A stretch of DNA of 64,000 nucleotides from Bacillota bacterium (GCA_030526355.1 JAUNDC010000003.1:1-64000); one strand, 5' to 3'; counted from the first letter of the stretch, positions 34,936 through 44,317 are shown. The notes: a model not told the origin generated them from the letters alone. Made by a program: numbers and translations.

Positions 34936-35808
34936 TTATTTTCCTACTATTTTTTTGAATGCTGCCGGCAGCGCCTCTTCAATTTCGACAGAGGTCATTC
35001 CCCACTGCCCTGCTTTTTCGGCGGCGATATCTCCGGCCAGCCCATGGATAAATGCTCCGGTCCTGACAGCATCAAACGCTCTGATTCCCGATGCCGCAAT
35101 AGCTGCGATTACTCCTGTCAGTACATCGCCGCTGCCGCCGGTAGCCATTCCCGGGTTTCCTGTAGTATTAATATATGTGCCTTCACCCTCATATGATACC
35201 ACTGTACCGGCACCCTTAAGAAGCACATAAGCTCCTGTTTTTCTGCTGATAATTTCAGCAGCTTTACGCCTGCCGAGCCGACTGACACTGTCCTCTCCCA
35301 TTGAGTCAAGAAGCCTGTCTGCTTCACCTGGATGAGGCGTCAGGATTACAGAAGCACCGCTTTCACTTATATTACGTACAGCATCCCCATATCGGCATAT
35401 ATTGTTGATACCATCGGCATCAATTACTACAGTACCATTATAATTTTTAAGTATGTTCTCTATAAACAGGTAATTCTTTTCATCATCCCCCATTCCCGGT
35501 CCTATGGCAACAGCGCCATAAATCTCAAGTGACCGTTGGGTGAACTTTTCGGAAATACTCCGGTCTATGCACGTTGCCTGAGGGACTGCTGTCTGCAGGA
35601 TGCAGAACTGCTCTCTCGGCACCGCCACTGTAACAAGACCTGCACCGGATTTCAATGCGCCTCTCGCTGACAGCACTGCGGCTCCGGCCATTCCTTCAGA
35701 GCCTGCAGCCACAAGTACCCTGCCGCACTGACCTTTATGTATTTCCTCCGGCCGTTCCCTGATTATAGTATTTACATATTCCTCGGTAATTAAACCTGTA
35801 TTTTCCAT
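34936..35808 (-). CDS. nnrD: ADP-dependent (S)-NAD(P)H-hydrate dehydratase
   Basis: Repairs hydrated NAD(P)H (NAD(P)HX) back to NAD(P)H at the expense of ADP or ATP. The ribokinase-like fold carries the signature GNPGMATGGSGDVLTG with the catalytic Asp, and VILTPHPGEADRLL. At 290 residues it contains only the dehydratase domain, with no N-terminal epimerase (NnrE). The start at 35808 uses GGAG seven bases upstream rather than the TTG at 35829. It neighbours other NAD-linked genes, which fits a cofactor-maintenance context. Confidence 0.95.
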   Translation of the reverse strand: MENTGLITEEYVNTIIRERPEEIHKGQCGRVLVAAGSEGMAGAAVLSARGALKSGAGLVTVAVPREQFCILQTAVPQATCIDRSISEKFTQRSLEIYGAVAIGPGMGDDEKNYLFIENILKNYNGTVVIDADGINNICRYGDAVRNISESGASVILTPHPGEADRLLDSMGEDSVSRLGRRKAAEIISRKTGAYVLLKGAGTVVSYEGEGTYINTTGNPGMATGGSGDVLTGVIAAIAASGIRAFDAVRTGAFIHGLAGDIAAEKAGQWGMTSVEIEEALPAAFKKIVGK

Positions 35809-35866
35809 AATTATCTCCAAAGCAGCCAAAGCATCTTCTATCTTACGACGTGCTTTTGCTTTATCA

Positions 35867-37270
35867 TTAAATAGCTATTCCCAGCAGCAGTGATGCTATC
35901 AGAAGATATGTCACTGCAGATACCATATCTGTAATAGATGATATCATAGGAGTAGCCATAAGAGCAGGGTCTATCCCTATTTTTCTTGCAGCCATAGGCA
36001 GCAGTCCGCCAAGCAGCTTCGCAAACATTATTACCACAATCATTGCTGCTGCTACAGTCAGCCCTATCATTGGCTCCTGCCCATCTACAAGCACAACCTT
36101 GGCAAAATTAAAGGCACTCAATACTATACCCAGTATGATACTTACTCGCAGCTCCTTCCACAGTACCTTTCCGGCATCCTTCAGATCAATTTCATCAACA
36201 GACATTCCTCTGATAACAAGAGTTGCAGCCTGAGTTCCGGTATTTCCTCCAGTTCCCATCAGAAGAGGCAGATATGACACAAGTATTATCACCTGAGACA
36301 GAACTGCTTCAAATCTGGCAATTATGCTTCCCGTTATCATCAATGTAACTGTCATGAATACCAGCCACGGAAGTCTGTTCTTCACATGGTGCAGCACTCC
36401 CATATCAAGATATTCCTTATCGGAATCATCCATAACACCAGCCATTCTCTCAATATCCTCAGTGGTTTCCTCTTCAATTACATCAAGGATGTCATCCACT
36501 GTGATGATTCCTACAAGTCTATGCTCCTTGTCAACTACAGGTATTGCCAGGAAACCGTATTTCTTGAACATCTCCGATACTTCTTCCTGGTCATCATAAA
36601 CGTTTACATATACATAATCAGTGTTCATCAGCTCTGAAATTTTCCTGTCGTCATCAGCAACCACAAGAGATCTCAGTGAAACGATACCTTCAAGCTTTCG
36701 TCCTCCAGTTTTGACATAGCAGGTATAGACAGTTTCACTGTCCATTGCCTCCTTTTTAATATATGCCAGAGCTTCAGCCACCGTCATCGACTCCTGCAGG
36801 CTGATATAATCAGGCGTCATCAGGCTTCCGGCACATGTTTCCGGATAGTTGAGGAAGGTATTGATAAGTTTACGTTCCTCCTTCGGAGTTTTCTCAAGTA
36901 TCTTGTCCACAATATTTGCAGGAAGCTCCTCGAGAACATCTATCTTGTCATCGAAATCCAGCTCCTGGATAATATACGAAATTTCCCTGTCTGTTATACC
37001 TGATACTATTTCCAGCTGGTCATCTGTCGGAAGATACGAAAAAACATCTACCGACACATCCTTCGGAAGCATCCTGAAAATAATTATTGTCTTCTCTACT
37101 CCCAGCTCTTCCAGTATTTCTTCAAGAATTTCGCCAATATCAACTTCGTTGTACTTCAATATCTCATCTCTGGCTTTAAAGTACGATTTATCCTCCAGCA
37201 GCTGCAGAATATTCTCAAGATCCTCATCAAACTGCTGATTCTTAGCATCCATATCCATAGTTTCAGTCAT
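35867..37270 (-). CDS. mgtE: Magnesium transporter MgtE
   Basis: Mg2+ channel/transporter of 467 residues. An N-terminal helical domain (about 15-125), two CBS domains (about 130-255, with a GIITVDDILDVIEEE end), a plug helix, and five transmembrane helices including LMGTGGNTGTQAATLVIRG, the pore signature, are all present. Cytosolic Mg2+ closes the channel through the N and CBS domains. ATG 37270 is preferred over 37300 because AAAGGAGG lies at the proper distance inside the longer reading. There is no leader long enough for an M-box riboswitch. Confidence 0.96.
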   Translation of the reverse strand: MTETMDMDAKNQQFDEDLENILQLLEDKSYFKARDEILKYNEVDIGEILEEILEELGVEKTIIIFRMLPKDVSVDVFSYLPTDDQLEIVSGITDREISYIIQELDFDDKIDVLEELPANIVDKILEKTPKEERKLINTFLNYPETCAGSLMTPDYISLQESMTVAEALAYIKKEAMDSETVYTCYVKTGGRKLEGIVSLRSLVVADDDRKISELMNTDYVYVNVYDDQEEVSEMFKKYGFLAIPVVDKEHRLVGIITVDDILDVIEEETTEDIERMAGVMDDSDKEYLDMGVLHHVKNRLPWLVFMTVTLMITGSIIARFEAVLSQVIILVSYLPLLMGTGGNTGTQAATLVIRGMSVDEIDLKDAGKVLWKELRVSIILGIVLSAFNFAKVVLVDGQEPMIGLTVAAAMIVVIMFAKLLGGLLPMAARKIGIDPALMATPMISSITDMVSAVTYLLIASLLLGIAI

Positions 37271-37304
37271 GATATTGCCTCCTTTCTCAATGATTTTCAT
37301 ATTT

Positions 37305-38384
37305 TTATACGTCTTTATCTGTACTTATCATATGCTTTCTTATGTTCTGTGCAAATTCCTCCGCACGCTTTTCTATGTCCATATCACCTATAACAGCACC
37401 CGGATCATTTGCCGTTTCCAGTATAGCAAATTTCCCCGGCAATGCAAAGGTTTTATTCATGTTAAGACCGCTTATCAGCTGCTCAGCTACAATATCACTT
37501 CCACTATATCCGGAAACGATAACTCCGAACAGTCTTTTATCGTAAAACCTGTGCGTAGTGAACAGTGCCGTCATTCTGTTTACAAATGCCGTAAGATTAG
37601 CACCGACAGCATCATTGTAATTAGGACATACCATAACCAGTGCATCTGATTCTAGTATAGCCGGGTATACTTTCTCTGTTATGGTACCGCCGTAAAAGCA
37701 GCCCTCCTCTTCCCCAAAATGCCTGCAGGTTTCATACGAACAGCCTCTGCAGTCTATCATCTGGCCGTTTCTCAGAGAAATCTCCGATATTTCACATTCT
37801 GGCAGATGTTTTTTGACCATATTCCATAGTGCCAGAGTATTTGATGTCCTGCTGCTGCTTGAATGAAGCGCCAGTATCTTCGGGTGTTTCTTTTTTACAG
37901 GCTCATAATTCAATATATTGTCAACAAGGTTTCTGCCAGCTGTCATATATGCGCCCATATTGTCTGTATGCAGGTTATGCGCCTGAATATTGTAATTCTT
38001 TAGAGTTCTGGTTCCTTCAACAAGCGGCCTTCCTGGGAAAGAACACCCTGCTCTGTTTGCAGTAAAAACAAGACTTCTTCCGGCAGATTTTGTATAAAAT
38101 TCACAGTTCCCATCAAGAATAACTCCGCCTGCTGAGCCCTCCAGCGCATCAAGATTAAGTCTAAGATACTTCATTATGCTGTACCAGCTGAGATTTATAC
38201 CTGATTTGCCAAGAGAAATGGTAAAAAGAATCCTTTTATTTCTCAGATCCGCAGTCTCTACCTCCTCTACCGTTGTCAGTATTTTACAGTGACACCCTTC
38301 AGTACTGTATTTTATTATGCTCTCTAGGCGTTCTTTTTTATTTTCCTCCGGACAGAAGGGGTTGATAATAATCAGCTCTTTCAT
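37305..38384 (-). CDS. Flavodoxin-like NAD(P)H-dependent oxidoreductase with four-Cys motif
   Basis: A 359-residue protein in two parts. Residues 1-160 form a domain I do not recognise, with the look of another Rossmann/flavodoxin-like fold. Residues 168-355 are an NADPH-dependent FMN-reductase/flavodoxin domain (ILALHSSSSRTSNTLAL, the FMN phosphate loop, and CPNYNDAVGANL). Four cysteines at 212, 215, 220 and 229 (C-x2-C-x4-C-x8-C) sit where iron-sulfur flavoproteins of the Isf type bind a [4Fe-4S] cluster. Electron donor and acceptor are unknown. It lies 12 bases below the LDH/MDH-like gene. Confidence 0.85.
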   Translation of the reverse strand: MKELIIINPFCPEENKKERLESIIKYSTEGCHCKILTTVEEVETADLRNKRILFTISLGKSGINLSWYSIMKYLRLNLDALEGSAGGVILDGNCEFYTKSAGRSLVFTANRAGCSFPGRPLVEGTRTLKNYNIQAHNLHTDNMGAYMTAGRNLVDNILNYEPVKKKHPKILALHSSSSRTSNTLALWNMVKKHLPECEISEISLRNGQMIDCRGCSYETCRHFGEEEGCFYGGTITEKVYPAILESDALVMVCPNYNDAVGANLTAFVNRMTALFTTHRFYDKRLFGVIVSGYSGSDIVAEQLISGLNMNKTFALPGKFAILETANDPGAVIGDMDIEKRAEEFAQNIRKHMISTDKDV

Positions 38385-38396
38385 ACCGCTACTCCT

Positions 38397-39383
38397 TTAG
38401 ATCTTCTCCAGATTGCGATATGCTTTTTCGATACGGCTGAAGAGCTGGTCATCAAGAGGAAGATCCTCCACCTGTATTCCTGCAGAAGTTCGCCTGTTTC
38501 TGCATCCCATGAAAGCTCCGTCAGATCCGTCTCCAAAATATACCGACGAATAATTCCACCCGCCGCTTAAAGTTTCTATAAGAGATATTGCTCCCGATGA
38601 AAGTGCTGGAGCTATATACGGCTTGAATCCATCTGCTCTGGTATCCATATTTGATTTTACCGTAAGATCAGTCAGTGCAAGTGAAATTTCATGATTGTAA
38701 TCAGAAATACTATCCGCAATGACAAGATCTTCTCCGTGCGGTCCGAAGGCTCTTCCATCTTCAAGATATCGGCTGAACTGCGGATTACTCATTGCGAAAT
38801 ACGAAGCTCTGCCGTTCATAACCCCCAGACCGTAGCCCTGCACCTGATCAGACTCAAGACCGCAGCTCAGCACTTCCTTACATAAAGGATCGACCGGGTC
38901 TGACACTACTGCAAAAATCCCATCAAAGCCACATTCTGCCGCCTTTGTTCCATATGCAGCAGCCAGCTCTCTATTTGCTTCAAGCTGAGCCATCCTGACA
39001 TCTCCCTGTGCCTCTACAGGCGGCACACCCTTTGATGCACAGAATACAAACATGTCGCAATCAAACAGCTCTTGCTGATTAAGTATCTTCACCTGCGGCA
39101 GCCTTCTGCCGTCAGGGAACCATATCTGATTTATTTCTCTCTCATATCTTCTCAGCAGCTTTTCATTAAGATCATATATTCCAATTTCGGATATTGTATC
39201 TCCTCCCATAAGCCTGAGTCCTGTAAGCACGGTACCACCTACATCTCCAAGAGCCAGAAGATTGACTCTCGACAGCCTTCCGGAAATGCTGCCGCACCTT
39301 TTTTTATCTGCCTTTAACAAAAAACTTCCGTTCTTTTTTTCACAAACTGCACCTGGCTTTACCAGCTCATTTAAATATCTCAT
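38397..39383 (-). CDS. Divergent lactate/malate dehydrogenase-like protein
   Basis: A 328-residue Rossmann-fold protein of the LDH/MDH superfamily. The dinucleotide loop LLALGDVGGTVLTGL at about 42-56 and the following GIYDLNEK are clear. The catalytic histidine motif is kept as FGPHGEDLV. Two usual active-site positions look changed: the family S-N-P-V-D reads SDPVDPL and the L-D-x-x-R of the catalytic Asp/Arg region reads MNGRASY. It may therefore use a different substrate or be non-catalytic. Its ATG overlaps the giant upstream gene by four bases (ATGA), so it is translationally coupled to it. Confidence 0.82.
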   Translation of the reverse strand: MRYLNELVKPGAVCEKKNGSFLLKADKKRCGSISGRLSRVNLLALGDVGGTVLTGLRLMGGDTISEIGIYDLNEKLLRRYEREINQIWFPDGRRLPQVKILNQQELFDCDMFVFCASKGVPPVEAQGDVRMAQLEANRELAAAYGTKAAECGFDGIFAVVSDPVDPLCKEVLSCGLESDQVQGYGLGVMNGRASYFAMSNPQFSRYLEDGRAFGPHGEDLVIADSISDYNHEISLALTDLTVKSNMDTRADGFKPYIAPALSSGAISLIETLSGGWNYSSVYFGDGSDGAFMGCRNRRTSAGIQVEDLPLDDQLFSRIEKAYRNLEKI

Positions 39384-42300
39384 TTTAATGCACTTTCCAA
39401 TCTAAGTAATCTTTCCATATAATCTTCCATATATACCGATGGGGACAGATTGAAATCTACCGCCACCCGATTCGAACCATTTGGCATTCTCGGTGATATT
39501 ATAGCATCAGACAAGCGTTTTATCGTCAGCTTTCTCTCAAAAACAGTCTGATACTCGTCTTCAAGCACCCTGAATATCTTCGCGGCATTCTCAAGGCTTA
39601 CTCTTGACAGCTCGAACACCGCCTCCCTGCTGGCATCATGCAGGAATTTAGGAGCCGCAAACGGCAGAATCAAGTTGATTGACGGTATAAGACCGGCTTC
39701 GGTTTTTTCTTCACTTCGTACACCATCTCCACCTATGAAAGGACACAATGTGGATTCAACAAACCATGCCTTAAGATTCGGGATAAAATACGCACTTTCC
39801 ACATCTCTGCCCTGTATAGTCATTAGATCTCTGCCATGACCCGAAAGCAGTCCTGTTATCATCTTTCTGATTTCAAGACCGTTTTGCTTGAAAATCGGAT
39901 CGAGCGCTTTAATCCTGTACCCTTTATGCAGCAGGTCATCCACCAGTATCACCGGTCTGTTAAATGACTTTATTGTTCTTATCTGATCCTCTATGCCTGC
40001 ATACATTGGATATTCTTCTATGGTAAAGCTATCTAGTGTCGGCGAAAACATCTTTTCGGTATGCAGAGTTTTGGTTACAGTATTCGGCACAGCCATACCC
40101 CGGAGTATCTTGCCGAACGGTACACACATACATTCTCCAAGCGTACGCACAGGAAGAGGATAATTAGGTACATTATTGTTTTTTGTCACCATATTAACTA
40201 TCTTCTGATGCATTATTCCTGCATTGAATGAAAGCACCAGATTTCCCGGGTTCAGCTGTGTCAGAGCCTTCTGCATATCAGCATGGGTCTCCTCCAGAAT
40301 ATCAAGTATCCTGGCATTAGTATTAAACGGAGCCTTTAGGACAGTGTCCATATTTTCTATCATCGCAATCGGCTCTTTCATATTCACCTCATAAACGCCT
40401 TGAGGTCTGCCTTCTATTACAATTTCAGTAAATCCCTGTCTTGACAGAACTTCGTTTATTCTATGGTTAGGTTTCCTGTCTATCGGATGAAAAATAGCAT
40501 ATGTCACATCATTCTGCGCTGCCTGAGCCAGAACCTCCGTCATTATTATCTGGATAAGGTTACGCATATCAGCCTTAACTGCACAATATAATGCTCTTAC
40601 TATTATCATCTTTCCTGTTGCTTTCGTTCTCAGATACGAAGCTATCTCAGCATCCTTGAACTCCTCATAAAGCTGACCGGTCTCAAGCTGGTTGACTCCT
40701 GCAAACGCAGCCACCTTACCACTGCTGTCACGTATAACGGCCATTTCAACACGAGGATCATCAAGATAAGCTTTCATAACCCTGACATCTATTCCGCTGG
40801 CCTCCATATCTTCTCTGACATCATCGAGTATTGCACTGTCCGCACTGCAGAGATCCTCAAAGGATATGCTTTTGATTTCAAAAACGTTTTTATACTGAGG
40901 CTCTCTCAGGTAAAGGCTGTTATCATAAATGAAATTCTGCGCCACCGGATCTATAAGATTGGAAATATCCCGGCCATGGTCGATGTTCTCCCTTATTCTG
41001 GTGGAGCTTATATCCTCAAGGTACACAGGCAACTGCAGTTCTCTGATTTTTCCTGACATCCGTCTGTAATTCTCCCGCAGCACACTGTCATCCTTGCAGC
41101 CCCCTTCGAGAGTTTCTCTCCTGAATACAATATGATTCATCGTATGAATTGAATTCTCCTGAGGCTCTGACTTGTATGAAGATGCGTTTATGACAACATC
41201 GCTTCCAACCACCATATATATTTCCCTTTCAGGGAAAAGACTCTTCAGGTTCCTTAAATCTTCCGGATTAGCGATATTCACAGGGAAATCATCAGGGAAA
41301 AGGAACACGTCTGCCTCGTCAGCGACAGACATAGAAATTATCTGACGTCGTATCATTCTTGCCTGAGTCTTCTTCGACCATGAAAACTCATCTATAGCAA
41401 GATACACCTCAAAGCCTTCATCTCTGATGGCCTGCACGATACCTTTGTGGCTCAGAGAGAATGGGTCAAAGGTTCCCGGGAAAAACGCTATATCTCGTTT
41501 TACAGGCAGCTTCATCTGTCCACAGTTGAAATCATACTCAGATATGAATCTGTAAATATGGTTCAATGCAGCAGCATTTGTAAAGAAATTCATATCGTAT
41601 TCCCTTATAGAAGAGATGAGTGTAAGCATCTTCTTATAAATCTGTCTGAAAATATCAAATTTCTCATCCTGTGTAAGCTCTGTGCTTCCAAAAATATACT
41701 GACCTATAACCATAAATGCTTCCTGACTTACAACTTCATGATACGTTGCCAGTCCCCTCAGAAGCATACCCAGCAGTTTTTTCTTTCTGTTGCTGTAGTC
41801 TTCCACCGTTTCATCATTCCTGTATTTATAGGATGAATACTTTTTCAGCACTTCTCCGACAGTATCAAGAGCAACCGATCCAACTCTGTCGTTTGTGCTC
41901 TCAATCAGTTCACCCAGATTAACCAGAAATTCATTAAGCTCTCCCGGCTCCAGATAAAGAGCCATTTCACCCAGATACTCCGGAATATATTTTGAAAACT
42001 GATATTCACCTATCTCCAGACCTTTAGTAAGCTCAATTACAAGCTCATTTATCTGTTCCATAGGAAGTGTTTTCACTATCCTTATCAGCCCTCTCCCGGC
42101 ATTATGACGAACTGTAACACGTTCGCTGACCTTGAGGAGATTGGAAAAATGTGTTGCCAGATGAAATTTCTGCGTATCGGATTTACCATTATTCACATTA
42201 TCCAGAAGAAATTCGATGTTAATTATCTTGGTAACCCACGGAGTTCCCACCTTCAGATTTTCTCTGAGAAGTGCAGGAGTCACCTTGTCAATTGCAGCCC

Positions 42301-44248
42301 TGTCATCCAGCCTTGAAATTATATCGACGTACTCATCTGAATTTTCAAGTCTTTTCGTATTTCGTAGTATCTTCCTTATCAGATAAGAAACGCTTATGCT
42401 CATATCATCGCATCTGACATTGTTGATTATCTCTCTGATAAAGCTGCACTCAGCTTCATTAGCATTTCCGTGCCCAGAAATATATTCTGCAGCCCTTAGA
42501 GCACCGATTCTGATTTCTGTAGACTGATGCTCTGAAACAGCTACTGCAAACTTCAGCACTGCGGTGCGATCTGTTTCAGTGAAAACCCTTTCAGGTACTG
42601 CAATAACAGAATCCAGCAGGACGAAAACCTCGCTGTCCTTCATTCCATCAGCATTGAACAAAGCGAAATACTCAGACATGAATTTTCCTATACTGATATC
42701 ATCTGTATGCTCCAGCATTCCCTGAATAACAACCTTCAGCGTATAGCCGATCCAGCTTCTGTGCTGGTCAGTAACCTTATAGTCTGGAGACACGATTTTA
42801 TCCAGATATATTTTCCATATATCGCCAGCCTCGGTTTTAATTACACCTTCCGCTCCCTCAGGAAGCTCTTTTCTGTAAATATCATCATATCCGGCAATTA
42901 TGGTTCCAATAAGCTTTCCTGCCTGACGCCGTATATCACCTTCTCTGTGTGAGAGAAGATCATAGAGAAAATGGAGTGTAAGCAGTTTTTCATGCTTTGT
43001 CATATATGTGTAGTATTCGCTTAAAATGTTGAGATATGCTCTCTGGCTTTTCCATTGTTTTTCACTTCTGGCGGCCTCGAGAAGACTTCCGAACGCAGAT
43101 TCATTGTTGAATATGCTCATTATTCTCACATTGTGTTCAATTGCTGTGTATTTGATATTTTCTACGACCTCGTTTTCCATCATCAGTGCGAAGTCTTTTT
43201 TCTTCCTGCCTGTTTGTTTTCCCGGGTGTTTATTTATGTCTGTTTCAACGCCCAGACTTATCAGGTAGTTTTCGAAATCCTTCAATTTGGCATAGACCCT
43301 CTCATATCTGTGCTTCTTAGCCTCATCCACGTTGTCCAGCTTGCCAAGTATAACATCAAATGCCTCTGCCAGTGTGTAAAAGAACACTACCTCTTCTCCA
43401 TTAATTCTGCTGCTCTTTACTCTGAAATCAGCATATATAAGCAGCAATGATTCAACCGACAGATTTTCAAGCTCCAGATCCCATGTCGAATGATTGCTTG
43501 CAATATGGGCTATCATCGGCATTTTTTCACGTTTAAGAAGATCATCAGTATAGTAGTAATGAAGATAAGGAATTCTCCTGGATTCCTGCTGTGTACATCC
43601 GTATTTGCCCAGATCATGACCTGCAGCAGCTCCCGAAACAAGAGCTATATCAACAGGAACGTCAGTATTTATAAGCTGTCTGCCCACAAAAGTAGCTACA
43701 TGATGCACTCCACCAATATGTCCGATTGTATTGAAGGGAGTTACCTCCCTGCTTATTCTCATGAACTCAAATATGAAATTATTATCCCAGTATTTCCTCA
43801 GCCTCTCATATTCTTTTGCTGATATACATTCTGAAGCTTCATCCTCTGGAATAAAATCTATATAGTTAACCGGATCAAATCCATTTTCGTCTCTTTCACA
43901 TTCCAGCATATTTCTGTAATTTATCAGAAAAAAATATGCAGCATGTTTTCTTTCTTCGGAGGTATCGACCTGGAAATTATCCGGATACATGTGAGCAACA
44001 GTGACATCGCATATATATTTAAGCCACCCTTCCTCAGGCTCCTGCGCCATCTGATCCATCGCAGGTCTCAGTCCATTTAAAAGACTTTCGGATGAATAAT
44101 CTTTTTTACTTATAAGGTTTCCTATTTTTAGCTTCCATTGAAGCCCCGACAGCAGTCTTGTCATTGCGGTTTTTGTCATGCCTGTGTTTTTCAATGTATT
44201 CTTACTGAGAAGAACCTGATGCATGTGCTTGATATAATTTGCAGTCAT
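39380..44248 (-). CDS. Giant multidomain protein: HD, HEAT-like, NadD/CoaD-type nucleotidyltransferase, GNAT-like, PRTase-like
   Basis: A 1622-residue soluble protein. Residues about 170-300 form an HD-type phosphohydrolase segment (H182-H183, GHDLGKYG with H211-D212, later HIASNHS). About 380-900 is alpha-helical and HEAT-repeat-like. About 915-1090 is a nucleotidyltransferase: FFPGTFDPFSLSHKG (GTFDP-x4-H, close to CoaD/NadD loops) and ISSTRIR at about 1079. About 1160-1280 looks GNAT-like (SRQGFTEI). About 1300-1600 contains RPVILVDDLLHKG near 1434, resembling a PRPP loop. The start at 44248 has GAGGTG upstream and fits the promoter. Similar pieces in one chain suggest nucleotide-cofactor synthesis, salvage or sensing; I infer rather than know this. 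It is coupled to an LDH/MDH-like gene. Confidence 0.85.
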   Translation of the reverse strand: MTANYIKHMHQVLLSKNTLKNTGMTKTAMTRLLSGLQWKLKIGNLISKKDYSSESLLNGLRPAMDQMAQEPEEGWLKYICDVTVAHMYPDNFQVDTSEERKHAAYFFLINYRNMLECERDENGFDPVNYIDFIPEDEASECISAKEYERLRKYWDNNFIFEFMRISREVTPFNTIGHIGGVHHVATFVGRQLINTDVPVDIALVSGAAAGHDLGKYGCTQQESRRIPYLHYYYTDDLLKREKMPMIAHIASNHSTWDLELENLSVESLLLIYADFRVKSSRINGEEVVFFYTLAEAFDVILGKLDNVDEAKKHRYERVYAKLKDFENYLISLGVETDINKHPGKQTGRKKKDFALMMENEVVENIKYTAIEHNVRIMSIFNNESAFGSLLEAARSEKQWKSQRAYLNILSEYYTYMTKHEKLLTLHFLYDLLSHREGDIRRQAGKLIGTIIAGYDDIYRKELPEGAEGVIKTEAGDIWKIYLDKIVSPDYKVTDQHRSWIGYTLKVVIQGMLEHTDDISIGKFMSEYFALFNADGMKDSEVFVLLDSVIAVPERVFTETDRTAVLKFAVAVSEHQSTEIRIGALRAAEYISGHGNANEAECSFIREIINNVRCDDMSISVSYLIRKILRNTKRLENSDEYVDIISRLDDRAAIDKVTPALLRENLKVGTPWVTKIINIEFLLDNVNNGKSDTQKFHLATHFSNLLKVSERVTVRHNAGRGLIRIVKTLPMEQINELVIELTKGLEIGEYQFSKYIPEYLGEMALYLEPGELNEFLVNLGELIESTNDRVGSVALDTVGEVLKKYSSYKYRNDETVEDYSNRKKKLLGMLLRGLATYHEVVSQEAFMVIGQYIFGSTELTQDEKFDIFRQIYKKMLTLISSIREYDMNFFTNAAALNHIYRFISEYDFNCGQMKLPVKRDIAFFPGTFDPFSLSHKGIVQAIRDEGFEVYLAIDEFSWSKKTQARMIRRQIISMSVADEADVFLFPDDFPVNIANPEDLRNLKSLFPEREIYMVVGSDVVINASSYKSEPQENSIHTMNHIVFRRETLEGGCKDDSVLRENYRRMSGKIRELQLPVYLEDISSTRIRENIDHGRDISNLIDPVAQNFIYDNSLYLREPQYKNVFEIKSISFEDLCSADSAILDDVREDMEASGIDVRVMKAYLDDPRVEMAVIRDSSGKVAAFAGVNQLETGQLYEEFKDAEIASYLRTKATGKMIIVRALYCAVKADMRNLIQIIMTEVLAQAAQNDVTYAIFHPIDRKPNHRINEVLSRQGFTEIVIEGRPQGVYEVNMKEPIAMIENMDTVLKAPFNTNARILDILEETHADMQKALTQLNPGNLVLSFNAGIMHQKIVNMVTKNNNVPNYPLPVRTLGECMCVPFGKILRGMAVPNTVTKTLHTEKMFSPTLDSFTIEEYPMYAGIEDQIRTIKSFNRPVILVDDLLHKGYRIKALDPIFKQNGLEIRKMITGLLSGHGRDLMTIQGRDVESAYFIPNLKAWFVESTLCPFIGGDGVRSEEKTEAGLIPSINLILPFAAPKFLHDASREAVFELSRVSLENAAKIFRVLEDEYQTVFERKLTIKRLSDAIISPRMPNGSNRVAVDFNLSPSVYMEDYMERLLRLESALK

Positions 44249-44275
44249 TTCACTCACCTCACTTTTTACTGCATA

Positions 44276-44304
44276 ATTATACCACACCCTGCACGAAAAA
44301 TCAG
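44276..44304 (-). promoter_or_regulatory. Extended -10 promoter of the giant multidomain gene
   Basis: Minus strand TGGTATAAT (TGn TATAAT) with -10 at 44276-44281; a weak CTGATT (44299-44304) stands at -35 with a 17-base spacer. The start codon at 44287 of a longer reading would lie upstream of the transcription start, supporting ATG 44248. Confidence 0.65.
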
Positions 44305-44317
44305 TATTTTAATGCTG

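Noticed and set aside
35809..35829. nnrD start at TTG 35829
   Set aside because: The ATG at 35808 has a GGAG site at the correct distance.
37271..37304. M-box or other Mg2+ riboswitch upstream of mgtE
   Set aside because: Only about 34 bases separate mgtE from the upstream gene, too short for the aptamer.
44249..44287. Start of the giant gene at ATG 44287
   Set aside because: It lies upstream of the predicted transcription start; ATG 44248 has GAGGTG upstream.
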